A stretch of DNA of 64,000 nt from Phycisphaeraceae bacterium (lineage in GTDB: Bacteria; Planctomycetota; Phycisphaerae; Phycisphaerales; SM1A02): the NCBI GenBank assembly GCA_019636735.1, contig JAHBWY010000009.1:1-64000 (forward strand), in the 5' to 3' direction. Shown here one piece after another: positions 27,439 to 34,922 of the stretch (positions within the stretch are counted from its first letter, which is position 1; each line of letters opens with the position of its first letter). Both the position numbers and the translations under genes were made by a program. The notes below the pieces were generated by a model. That model worked only from the letters and a program-made list of their open reading frames with translations. It did not search any database and was not told the origin of the DNA.

Positions 27439-28241
27439 GTCCCGATCCCCAGTGCGGCGAAGTTGCCAGCGTCGTAGACCCGCTCGACGTAGACCCCGAT
27501 CGGGCGCTTGACGAGCATCTTCGCGCCGTCATCCTCGACATCCGCGTAGCGCACCCAGAGGTACTGCCAGCCGCCCTTGCTGATGCCGGTGATCGGGCCG
27601 ACCGCGAGGCCGGTCATGTTCGGTGATCCTGCGAAGCGGTACGTGATCTCCCAATCGCCGCTGCCGCGCTTCGAGCCGGACGCACCGAGGAAGAGGCACT
27701 CGCCCGCAGCCAGTCCCTTGAACCCTGCGCTGTTGACCTTGCCCGTCAGGTTGAAGAGGGTGCCGCGATAGGCGAGCGTCACCGCACCGGACGGGAGGTA
27801 GTGCGTCTCGGAGAACTGGTAGACGGGCACGGTGATGTCGACGCCCTCGACGGCGTTCTCGTTGACGCCGATCGCGCCTTGGAAGTTGGGTGCGGTGACT
27901 CCCGGCGGTGCGTAGATGCCGACGGTCGCGCGCGAGTGCGTGATGTGCTGCGTGCCGCCGCCGGTCTCGAAAGCGAAGGTCGACTCGCCCGTCTGCGGCG
28001 GCTCGCTCGACTCGTTCGCGCCATAGCGGACGGTGCCCTCCCAGATGTCGTTGGCCAGCGGCTCGATCTGAATCGACTGGCGAGGCAGGCCGTCGTAGCC
28101 GATGGGCGAGGCGCTCGCCAGCTCGCTCTTGGCCGCCAGATCGCTGTTCGTGCCGAAGACGATGTACTTGAGCTCGACCGAGGCGTTCTGCCCGGCGGTC
28201 GAGACGCGGCTATCGAACTTCTCTGCGACGACGATCGGCAC
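27435..28241 (-). CDS. Phage distal tail protein candidate
   Basis: A 268-aa protein, beta-rich, with repeated short strands (QSIQIEPLANDIWEGTVRYG, TFAFETGGGTQHITHS). It starts at GTG 28,241 with AGGAG about 10 nt upstream; no ATG fits. The location 55 bp after the tape measure gene is where distal tail or hub proteins normally lie. The family is not recognised. Confidence 0.6.
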   Translation of the reverse strand: MPIVVAEKFDSRVSTAGQNASVELKYIVFGTNSDLAAKSELASASPIGYDGLPRQSIQIEPLANDIWEGTVRYGANESSEPPQTGESTFAFETGGGTQHITHSRATVGIYAPPGVTAPNFQGAIGVNENAVEGVDITVPVYQFSETHYLPSGAVTLAYRGTLFNLTGKVNSAGFKGLAAGECLFLGASGSKRGSGDWEITYRFAGSPNMTGLAVGPITGISKGGWQYLWVRYADVEDDGAKMLVKRPIGVYVERVYDAGNFAALGIGT

Positions 28242-28296
28242 GGTCCGTGTGCTCCTGCTTTCTCGGCGGTCACTTCCGGGGGGTCGCTTCCGGGGA

Positions 28297-30309
28297 TCAG
28301 CCGAAGGCGAGACCACCCGACTGCGCGGCATCCACCAGCCGCTTGGTGTTGCGGGCCGTCTGCTCGCTGGCCCGCGCGGTCCGTTCGGCGGTGCCGCCCG
28401 ACGACGCCAGTCCCGCGACTGCCGCGCCGCTGAAGGTGCCGCGCACCTCGATCCCTTGGCCGATCCGCTCTCCGAGCGATCCGAGGCGATCCTCGAGGTC
28501 GGCCAAGAGGTCCGCGGGCGAGCGACGCGGCACATCCGTCCCGGTGTCCGCTTCCTCGCGCTTGCGCTTGGCCTCGGCGATCGCCTCGTCGAGCTTCCGT
28601 CGCGCTTCGGCAAGGGCACGCTCCGTCTCGGCGATGCGGGCGTCGTTGCCGCTCTTGAGCGCCGCCTGCGCTTCCTCGAACTGGCGGCCGATCTCGGACA
28701 GCGTCGCCTCGTTGAGCGAGGCTGCCGCGTCGCGCTCCCGCTGACGACGAGTCTCGCGTTCGGAGATGTCACGTTGAGCGCCGCGATCGATCTCGCCGAG
28801 CCGCGCTTCGAGCTGGTCGTCGACCAGCTTCTTGGCGGCGTCGACGTCGAGCGACGAGTCGAAGAGCCCCTGAATCTCGAGCATCCGCTTGGCGACGAAG
28901 CTCGTGGCTGTCTCCCACACCTTCTGGAAGCCGCTTGCGAAGCGGGTCCAGGTCTTGGAGAGGAAGGCGGTCGTCTCGATCCAGCCGACCTCGAGGGCGT
29001 GGAAGCCCATCTGCGCTGCGGCGATCGCCCCGAACCACATCTTCTGGGCGGTGGTCACGAAGAAGTCCCGCGCGCCAAGCCAGATGCGGCTGAGCGATGC
29101 GACGCCCTTCTGCCAGACGAGCTGCAGCGCGAGCCACAGGATCTGCGCGGCGAGCGGGATGTCGCCCGCCGCGAGTGCATCCGTGATCCCGCCGAGGACC
29201 TTGCTGGCGAAGTCGCGGAGCCGTCCGAACTGGTCACCCAGCCACGCGAGAGCGTCGCCGCCCGCGCCCGACCAGACGAGGAGCGCTGTCCCCAGTCCGG
29301 CGACGGCCGCGATCACCAGCCCGATCGGCGAGAGCAGCGCCGCGACGGCTGCACCGACGAAGCCGAGCGCCGTGCCGACACCCGCCACGACGGAGGCCAG
29401 CACGCCAAACGCCGCGCCGATGCCGCTGATCAGAAGTCCGAGGCCGATCAGTGCCACGCCCGCGGCGACGACGCCCGCCGCCACCTTTGCGGCGGTGACG
29501 ATCAGTCCCTTGTTGTTCCGAATCCAATCGTTGACCGAGACGATCGCCTTGGCGATGCGGCCGGTGAGCTCGGTCACGACCGGCGCAAGCGCCGATCCGA
29601 TGACGAAGACGCCTTGCTTGAGCACCCGCCAGAGGATGTTGAGCGTGTCGTTGAGGAGCGCAGCCTCGGCTGCCGTCTCGGTCGAGACAGTGAGTCCGAA
29701 CTCGCGTGCCTGCTTCTGGAGCTCTTCGATGCCCGCCGCTCCGCCCTCGAGCAGCGGAATCAGCCGCGTGCCCGAGCGGCCGAGGAGCTGCATCGCCAGC
29801 GCCGTGCGCTTCGCCGGGTCGACCACCTGGCTCAATCGGTCGGCCACCAGCTTGAACTGCTGCTCCGGCGAGAGGCCGCGCAGAGCAGCGGCTGTGAGGT
29901 TCAGCTCGGCGAACGCGTCGGTGGCGGTGGACATCCCGCGTTCGGCGTCGCTGATCGACCGTTGCAGGATGCGGACGCCCGTCTCCAGCGTCTCGAGGTC
30001 CGCGCCGGACTGCTCCGCGGCGAACCCAAGCTCCGAGAGCGCCTCGACGCTGATACCGGTGCGAATGGCCATCTTGTCGAGTGCGTCGCCGGTGTTCGAG
30101 AAGACCTTCACGCTCGCAGCCAGCGGCGCGAGCACGCCACCGCCGAGTGCGGTGAGCCGCATGCCCACGGCGCGGACGCCTTCACCGAATGCCTTGAGCC
30201 TCTGCTGGGCGCGCCGCAGCCCGGCGGTCAGCTTGTCATTGACGCCGAGCTCGACGAACGCGCGACCGGCGCGGATACCGCGGGTGTTGGAGCCGCTTCC
30301 GGGGGGCAT
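28297..30309 (-). CDS. Phage tail tape measure protein
   Basis: A 670-aa protein with the TP901-type tape measure layout: an N-terminal helical domain (AFVELGVNDKLTAGLRRAQQ, then LDKMAIRTGISVEALSELGFAAEQSG), a central run of hydrophobic Gly/Ala/Val helices (about 265-345), and a long C-terminal coiled coil rich in Glu, Arg and Ala. By the usual rule of about 0.15 nm per residue the tail would be roughly 100 nm. The start lies 1 nt after the stop of the previous gene. Confidence 0.9.
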   Translation of the reverse strand: MPPGSGSNTRGIRAGRAFVELGVNDKLTAGLRRAQQRLKAFGEGVRAVGMRLTALGGGVLAPLAASVKVFSNTGDALDKMAIRTGISVEALSELGFAAEQSGADLETLETGVRILQRSISDAERGMSTATDAFAELNLTAAALRGLSPEQQFKLVADRLSQVVDPAKRTALAMQLLGRSGTRLIPLLEGGAAGIEELQKQAREFGLTVSTETAAEAALLNDTLNILWRVLKQGVFVIGSALAPVVTELTGRIAKAIVSVNDWIRNNKGLIVTAAKVAAGVVAAGVALIGLGLLISGIGAAFGVLASVVAGVGTALGFVGAAVAALLSPIGLVIAAVAGLGTALLVWSGAGGDALAWLGDQFGRLRDFASKVLGGITDALAAGDIPLAAQILWLALQLVWQKGVASLSRIWLGARDFFVTTAQKMWFGAIAAAQMGFHALEVGWIETTAFLSKTWTRFASGFQKVWETATSFVAKRMLEIQGLFDSSLDVDAAKKLVDDQLEARLGEIDRGAQRDISERETRRQRERDAAASLNEATLSEIGRQFEEAQAALKSGNDARIAETERALAEARRKLDEAIAEAKRKREEADTGTDVPRRSPADLLADLEDRLGSLGERIGQGIEVRGTFSGAAVAGLASSGGTAERTARASEQTARNTKRLVDAAQSGGLAFG

Positions 30310-30310
30310 G

Positions 30311-30748
30311 TCACGACCCCCTCACGCTGTTGCGCCAGAGGGCGGGCAGCTTCGGCCGCTCGCGCTCGAGCGCAGGGGCCATGTAGGCGCGAGCGGCGAT
30401 CTTCACGCGATGCTGGACGAGGCGGCCCTTCTGCCTTCGCAGGATCGTCGTCGTGCCTCCGAACTCGAGGACGTTCGGCGCGGTCGACCGCTTGAAGCCG
30501 ACCGGTCCGACGACCACGGAATCGCTCCCGGCGTCGTAGCCGAAGAGAATCAGGCGTCGCAGGCTGCCTTCATGCGAGAACGGCGGGTTGCCCGGAGTGC
30601 TGGTTCCCTTGCGCGGGCGGATGCTGGTGCGGGCGGCCTGTCGGATGAAGGCGCCGCCCTTCGAGAGCGCCTGTCGCTTGGCGCGATCGACGGCCCGGAT
30701 GACCTTGGGCCGGTCGAAGAACATGCTCGTGATCCGCATGTCGATCAC
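30311..30748 (-). CDS. Phage neck/tail-completion protein (HK97 gp10-like)
   Basis: A 145-aa protein. The N-terminal basic helix (RAVDRAKRQALSKGGAFIRQ), RPRKGTSTPGNPPFSH, the strand VVVGPVGFK, VLEFGG and the end PALERERPKLPALWRNSV match the common layout of gp10-like tail-completion proteins. It overlaps the lipoprotein gene by 4 nt and precedes the tape measure. Confidence 0.65.
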   Translation of the reverse strand: MIDMRITSMFFDRPKVIRAVDRAKRQALSKGGAFIRQAARTSIRPRKGTSTPGNPPFSHEGSLRRLILFGYDAGSDSVVVGPVGFKRSTAPNVLEFGGTTTILRRQKGRLVQHRVKIAARAYMAPALERERPKLPALWRNSVRGS

Positions 30749-31227
30749 GATGGCGTGCCTCCGTTGCCGTGACCGTTGCTGCCTGCGAGGACGCCGCCTT
30801 CCTTGAGGCCCTTGTTGAACGACGCCTCCTTCTCCTTGCGGAGTCGAGCCGCGCCGATGAAGAGGCCGACGAGCCCGGTCAGCGCGGGGAGCGCCGGTCC
30901 AACGATCGGCACGCCCGCCAGCGTCGGGCCGACCTCGTCGAGCGCTGCGAGCGTGAGCTGGTTCAGGAGGGCACGGACGTCGTTGCCGCGCTCAATGCTC
31001 GCCTTCCACTGCGCACCGACGCGCTGGGTGTTCTCGAACCACGCGCGGTACTCCGCCTCGGCATCGTTGAGCGACGTGCGTGCGGGAAGCCCCGTCGTCT
31101 GCTGGATCGCGTTGGGCGTCTTGACCTTGACGATGTCGCCGATGTCGAAGCCCGCGCAGGCCGCGAGGCCCAGCGAGATCATCACCAGCGCGAAGCCGTA
31201 GGCGAGGTGTCGGGTGGAGAGTGCGTT
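30745..31227 (-). CDS. Small phage lipoprotein
   Basis: A 160-aa protein with a signal peptide and a clean lipobox (LAAC, Cys about residue 25), a mid-section with a TM-like stretch (VGPALPALTGLVGLFIGAARL) and a Gly/Asn-rich tail. It lies unusually between the tail chaperone and tape measure genes and starts on the last base of the chaperone stop (TGATG). It could be a spanin-like lysis lipoprotein or a superinfection-exclusion lipoprotein; the sequence does not decide. Confidence 0.65.
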   Translation of the reverse strand, partial: NALSTRHLAYGFALVMISLGLAACAGFDIGDIVKVKTPNAIQQTTGLPARTSLNDAEAEYRAWFENTQRVGAQWKASIERGNDVRALLNQLTLAALDEVGPTLAGVPIVGPALPALTGLVGLFIGAARLRKEKEASFNKGLKEGGVLAGSNGHGNGGTPS

Positions 31228-31553
31228 CATGACGTTGCCTCCTGCGGCGCTGCGGCGTTCCGCAGCGGATCGATGAACACGGTCTTGAGGACGCCGACGC
31301 CGACCCCCCGGAACTTGGACAAGGGCTCGGCCGACTTCGCCGCTGAGAACGGGTCGAAGTCCGAGGGCCGGAACGGCCGGGTCTTCTTGGGGTCGCGCTG
31401 CGTGTTGGCGATCAGCGCCATCACCGACGCGGTGCGGGACCACAACTCGCGCTGGCGGGCCTCGGCCATCACGAGGAGCTCCCGCAGGGTGAGGTTGCCG
31501 GGATCGACGCCGACGATTCCGGCGCACTGCCAGATGAGCCGGTCGGCACCCCC
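31227..31553 (-). CDS. Tail assembly chaperone C-terminal extension in the -1 frame (GT-like)
   Basis: This frame is -1 relative to the 187-aa chaperone gene and overlaps its last 85 bases. Conserved-looking protein begins well inside the overlap: DRLIWQCAGIVGVDPGNLTL, then ELLVMAEARQRELW, NTQRDPKKTRPF and FRGVGVGVLKTVF. No start codon precedes the DRLIW segment, and GGGGG tracts at 31,549-31,553 and 31,561-31,565 lie just upstream, so a ribosomal -1 shift from the chaperone frame is likely, giving a G-GT pair of about 187 and 267 aa. Alternatively a separate 80- or 81-aa product starts at ATG 31,469 or GTG 31,472. The 5' boundary given is approximate. Confidence 0.65.
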   Translation of the reverse strand, partial: GGADRLIWQCAGIVGVDPGNLTLRELLVMAEARQRELWSRTASVMALIANTQRDPKKTRPFRPSDFDPFSAAKSAEPLSKFRGVGVGVLKTVFIDPLRNAAAPQEATS

Positions 31554-32032
31554 GGAAGCGCCCCCGGAGTTCCGCCCGGAAGTGCTTCGAGTTCTGCCGC
31601 CGCCTGCGCCAGCGCCCGATCCGCCGCCTCCTCGATCGCTCCGCTCTCCAGCCGCGCATCGATCAGGTCGCGGGCCTTCTCCATCACTCGCCGTGTCGTC
31701 GCCAGCACCTGCCCGAGGGCCCGGCGATCCCTCGGGCTCGGGGAGAAAGACACCAGTTCCTCCAAGAGCGCCTGCGTGGCATGGTCGATCGCGTCGCCCG
31801 CCATCGCACGACCGAACTCCTCGTCGGTCACCGAACGCTCGTCGGCCTGCGGCTTGCACACCGCGTAGAGGGCGTCCACCAGCAGGATGGGATCGCGGGA
31901 GAAGCGCTCGATGAACGATCCGTCGAGTCCCTCGAGCAGGTCGACGCCCGCGAGCGTCCGCGCCCGCTTGATCGCGGAGACGTTGACCTCGACGGTCCAG
32001 CTGCGTCCGGCGTTGTCGGTGAAGGTCTTCAT
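31469..32032 (-). CDS. Phage tail assembly chaperone (gpG-like)
   Basis: A 187-aa protein starting MKTFTDNAGRSWTVEVNVSA, a small beta segment followed by alpha helices (LLEGLDGSFIERFSRDPILLV and a later RRALGQVLATTRRVMEKARDL). Position between the tail tube and tape measure genes is that of the G chaperone of siphoviruses. The last 35 or so residues are Gly/Ser/Pro/Ala low-complexity, while the -1 frame over the same bases looks conserved, which fits programmed frameshifting. Confidence 0.75.
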   Translation of the reverse strand: MKTFTDNAGRSWTVEVNVSAIKRARTLAGVDLLEGLDGSFIERFSRDPILLVDALYAVCKPQADERSVTDEEFGRAMAGDAIDHATQALLEELVSFSPSPRDRRALGQVLATTRRVMEKARDLIDARLESGAIEEAADRALAQAAAELEALPGGTPGALPGVPTGSSGSAPESSASIPATSPCGSSS

Positions 32033-32056
32033 CGGTCAGGAGTCCTCCAGTTGGGA

Positions 32057-32488
32057 TCAGTCGAGCCATGTCGGAGCGCTCGCCGAGTAGGTGACCTTTG
32101 CGGACACCGAGACGGTGATGGCCTCCTCGAGGGCCTCGTTGCGGCTGAAGTTGGTGATCATGAAGTCGGCCTGCAGCCCCTCGCCCGACGGCGTCGCGTC
32201 GTCGAGCACCTGCAGTCCGATGACGGCGTTGGACAGGAACGCGTTCTTGATGGCGGTGAACCCGGCATCGCCGGTGTCCCACACCATCTCCCACTCGACG
32301 GTGGCTTCCTTGAGCGTGGCGACGGTCGCGCGCCAGCCGTTGTTGGCGCGCGTGGTCACGTCGGCCTCGCCCGCCTCGAGCGAGAGCGTCACGTCCTTGA
32401 CGTTGGCCAGGAGCGTCCACGAACCGGCGCCTGCCTGTCCGCCGGTCTTGAAGTAGAGCTTGGCTTCCATGCCGAGTCGGATTGCCAT
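32057..32488 (-). CDS. Major tail tube protein
   Basis: A 143-aa beta-rich protein: LGMEAKLYFKTGG, LANVKDVTLSLEAGEADVTTR, VEWEMVWDTGD and a final SVSAKVTYSASAP strand. The alternating strand pattern and the phrase 'VTLSLEAGEADVTTRANNGW' are typical of siphovirus tail-tube subunits. It is followed 24 bp later by the chaperone gene. Confidence 0.8.
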   Translation of the reverse strand: MAIRLGMEAKLYFKTGGQAGAGSWTLLANVKDVTLSLEAGEADVTTRANNGWRATVATLKEATVEWEMVWDTGDAGFTAIKNAFLSNAVIGLQVLDDATPSGEGLQADFMITNFSRNEALEEAITVSVSAKVTYSASAPTWLD

Positions 32489-32537
32489 CTGTGGTGCTCC
32501 TTCTGCTGCCGAGAGGGGGTTCCGGGAGTTCCGGGGG

Positions 32538-32804
32538 TCAGCGCGAACGCGAGTTGCCGACGATCGAGACGACGGTGCCTGCGCCGTTGGCGTAGACCCA
32601 GAGGTCGTTGAGGTTGACGCCCGAGAGACGGACCTGCACGTTGGTCGGGATCGAGGCGCGGGTGATGCCGCCGTCGGTCGAGACGTACGCCGTCCGCGAC
32701 GCGGTGGTGTTGGTGAGCGCGATGTCGGCGATCAGCGCGACGTTCGAGACGCGCACCGGCGTCGCACTGACCGTCATGTCGAAGGCGATCGGGTTCGCGG
32801 TCAT
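32538..32804 (-). CDS. Small phage structural protein
   Basis: An 88-aa, all-beta-looking protein (AFDMTVSATPVRVSNVALI, then VSTDGGITRASIPTNVQVRL). It starts ATGA-overlapped with the preceding tail-completion gene. Probably a minor virion component; not recognised. Confidence 0.6.
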   Translation of the reverse strand: MTANPIAFDMTVSATPVRVSNVALIADIALTNTTASRTAYVSTDGGITRASIPTNVQVRLSGVNLNDLWVYANGAGTVVSIVGNSRSR

Positions 32805-33247
32805 CGCAGCATCCTGTAGGTGACGGTGAGAATGCTGGTGAACTGCCGGTGCTGCTCGAGGTGCTCGCCGGCGACGACGGGCTCCTGCGCCACGCCGACC
32901 CACACCGCTTCGGGCGTGGTGGGCAGGCGCGCGAAGCGCATCCAGTCGGCGATCTCCTCGACGAGCCCAAGCAGCGCATCGATCTCGGCCTCGTCGGATG
33001 CCGGACTCGCGGGTGATGACGAGAGCCGCTTCTGCACGCCGATGTCGATCTGGGCGTCGACCTGGCTCGTCTGCCGCGACGCTCCGACGATCGCGAGCGA
33101 CCGCGGCACGACGGAGACGCGGAGCGTTGCGAGTTCATCGAGCGCGTAGACGGGTTGGTAGCGTCGCACCGCGGTGAACGGCATCGAGAAGGTGCCCGCG
33201 TTCAGGCGGGCGGCGACGGCGTCGGCGATGTCGGTGATCGTGCTCAT
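32801..33247 (-). CDS. Phage tail terminator/completion protein candidate
   Basis: A 148-aa protein starting MSTITDIADAVAARLNAGTF, with ARRSLAIVGASR-like middle strands and ending RQFTSILTVTYRMLR. The N-terminal helix plus 'FTSILTVTYR' end are common in tail terminators, which sit just before the tail tube gene. Overlaps neighbours on both sides by 4 nt. Confidence 0.6.
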   Translation of the reverse strand: MSTITDIADAVAARLNAGTFSMPFTAVRRYQPVYALDELATLRVSVVPRSLAIVGASRQTSQVDAQIDIGVQKRLSSSPASPASDEAEIDALLGLVEEIADWMRFARLPTTPEAVWVGVAQEPVVAGEHLEQHRQFTSILTVTYRMLR

Positions 33248-33525
33248 GGCTTGGCCCTCTGCGGCACGCCGCCGAGCGACCGTCCCTCGAGCCAGGAGAT
33301 CCGCCGCTCGATCGACTGGTACTCGGCGCGGAGCGAGCGGGCCTCGACGATGAGTTCGTCGAGCCGCTTCTCCACGTGGTCGAGCTTGGTGGTGACGACG
33401 CCCCATTGGACGGTCATGGCGAGAACCGCGAGCGCGGCGGTGAGCAGCACGGCCGCCCATCGGTGCGTGCCGTTGCCGTTGGGCTTGACGGGTACTACGC
33501 CGTTGGCGGATGTGACGCTGGTCAC
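33244..33525 (-). CDS. Small membrane protein with coiled coil
   Basis: A 93-aa protein: one membrane helix (about residues 23-45, WAAVLLTAALAVLAMTVQWG) then a heptad-like helix (VEKRLDELIVEARSLRAEY). Candidates are a holin-associated or spanin-like protein. It overlaps both neighbours by 4 nt within the head-tail connector genes, which is unusual for lysis genes. Function open. Confidence 0.6.
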   Translation of the reverse strand: MTSVTSANGVVPVKPNGNGTHRWAAVLLTAALAVLAMTVQWGVVTTKLDHVEKRLDELIVEARSLRAEYQSIERRISWLEGRSLGGVPQRAKP

Positions 33526-33980
33526 GGCGTCACCCCCGTGCCCGGCGTCGTTCCCGGGTGACCGCCACCGAGCACCGCCTCGCTGCCGACATGCTTCGTG
33601 TGGATGCGCAGTGTCCGGCGGTACGGATCGCTGTAGCGGAACGGCGGCTCGGTTCCGGGTGCCATCACTTCGTAGACCGCCGTCGTGTCGCCATCGGGAT
33701 CAAGCACGCGATCGCCAGCGAACGGCAATGTCTCGACGCCGCCAAGCACGAGGTCGGTACGCAGCACGAGGAAGTCCCGCGACTCGATCTTCTGGACGAT
33801 GCCCATCCGATCGACTTGCTCGAAGAGCGTCCGGCCGATCGTGGCATCGACCGACGCGGACTGTCCGCCGCGCCGGTACTCGACGCGTCGCGTCATGTGC
33901 GCAGTGCGCTGCTGATCAAGCCAGGCGGAGCCTTGTTCGAGTATGTCGGGCATGGGGACGGCCTCCGGAGTTTGTGTCAC
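33522..33980 (-). CDS. Head-tail connector/joining protein candidate
   Basis: A 152-aa protein: DILEQGSAWLDQQRTAHMTRR-type N-terminal helix, then beta strands (FLVLRTDLVLGG, YEVMAPGTEPPFRYSD) and an IHTKHVG end. This helix-then-strands pattern and the place between the decoration and tail-terminator genes fit a head-completion protein. An internal ATG at 33,953 is an alternative start. Confidence 0.6.
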   Translation of the reverse strand: MTQTPEAVPMPDILEQGSAWLDQQRTAHMTRRVEYRRGGQSASVDATIGRTLFEQVDRMGIVQKIESRDFLVLRTDLVLGGVETLPFAGDRVLDPDGDTTAVYEVMAPGTEPPFRYSDPYRRTLRIHTKHVGSEAVLGGGHPGTTPGTGVTP

Positions 33981-34318
33981 TGCGACAGACGCACGCGCAC
34001 CTTGGCGTCGGTGGTCGCGGCCGCGGCGACGGCCTTGCCGATCCGCTTGTTCGCGCCTCCGCCGTCGGCGGTCGTGGCGATGGAGTTGGTCGCGTCCCAG
34101 TGAACGAACGCGCCCGCGGTGATCGCGGTGCCCGCGCCGGTCGCCTTGGTGATGTCGAAGACGCCCGCGACCGCGAGCGCCCCGAGCGTGTTGGCCTTGA
34201 TGTCGAGTTTGGCGATGCCGACGAGCTCGCCCTGCACGACCACCGCGCCGGCGGCGACATCAGTGCCGGGCGTGTAGTCGATCGAGCGGCCCTCATGGAT
34301 GAACGTGGCGAGTGCCAT
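33977..34318 (-). CDS. Capsid decoration protein, DUF2190-like
   Basis: A 113-aa protein: MALATFIHEGRSIDYTPGTD, VVVQGELVGIAKLDIKANT, then GVFDITKATG and WDATNSIATTADGG. This is the pattern of DUF2190 phage proteins (small beta-fold capsid-associated subunits encoded after the major capsid gene). Overlaps the connector gene by 4 nt. Confidence 0.8.
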   Translation of the reverse strand: MALATFIHEGRSIDYTPGTDVAAGAVVVQGELVGIAKLDIKANTLGALAVAGVFDITKATGAGTAITAGAFVHWDATNSIATTADGGGANKRIGKAVAAAATTDAKVRVRLSQ

Positions 34319-34333
34319 GGGTCAGGTCTCCTG

Positions 34334-34882
34334 TCAGGTGAGCGGCAGCAGCCACCGCACCTTCGCGGGGGTGTTGGGGGGAAGCGTGATGCGATGGGTG
34401 AGGAACACCCAGTCGTCGGCGTCGGCCAGCACGGGGTTCGAGCCGGTGACGGAGAGCTTGAACTTGCCGCCGCCGGTTGACCCCATGCGCGGCACGAGCG
34501 GCGATCGCGCGACCGTCGTCGGCGGCTTGGACTTCCCCCACGCGCCGAGCAGCGTGCCGATCGACGCCCCGTCGACCGCGGGATCGCCGAGCAGCATCCC
34601 CAGGTCGGCCGCGTCGACGGTGCCGTCGAGGTTGAGGTCGCCGGGATGGGCGACGACAAGCGTCACGGAGTCGACCGCGATGTCACCGGCGACTTCCGGC
34701 GGGATCTCGGCTTCGACGCCGAGCACGCTCGTGCGCGTCGCCTTGGCGAGCGCGAGCCGCCCAATCGACTGGACGATCCGGGGTCGCTCGCCTCCCTCGG
34801 GAAGCGCCGGGTACTCGATGAGGACGTCGAGCGCCGCGGGCGACTGCTTGACGACGATGTTGGGCTGGACGGAGACGATCAT
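34334..34882 (-). CDS. Phage head-region protein with dockerin/EF-hand loop
   Basis: A 182-aa protein encoded between the capsid and decoration genes. It contains GDLNLDGTVDAADLG, a type I dockerin/EF-hand calcium-binding loop, followed by a related second loop (DPAVDGASIGTLLGAWG). Such repeats are abundant in planctomycete host proteins but unusual in a phage head gene. The N-terminal part (VQPNIVVKQSPAALDVLIEY) and the C-terminal part (VFLTHRITLPPNTP) are beta-rich. Likely a capsid-surface protein stabilised by calcium (inference). Confidence 0.65.
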   Translation of the reverse strand: MIVSVQPNIVVKQSPAALDVLIEYPALPEGGERPRIVQSIGRLALAKATRTSVLGVEAEIPPEVAGDIAVDSVTLVVAHPGDLNLDGTVDAADLGMLLGDPAVDGASIGTLLGAWGKSKPPTTVARSPLVPRMGSTGGGKFKLSVTGSNPVLADADDWVFLTHRITLPPNTPAKVRWLLPLT

Positions 34883-34922
34883 GGGAGTCGGGGTCCTTGC
34901 TGCTGGTTCAGGAATGCGGGGC

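Noticed and set aside
28102..30495. Long 797-aa plus-strand reading frame
   Set aside because: It lies opposite the tape measure gene, is Arg/Glu-biased, has no ribosome site and reads as the complement of coiled-coil codons.
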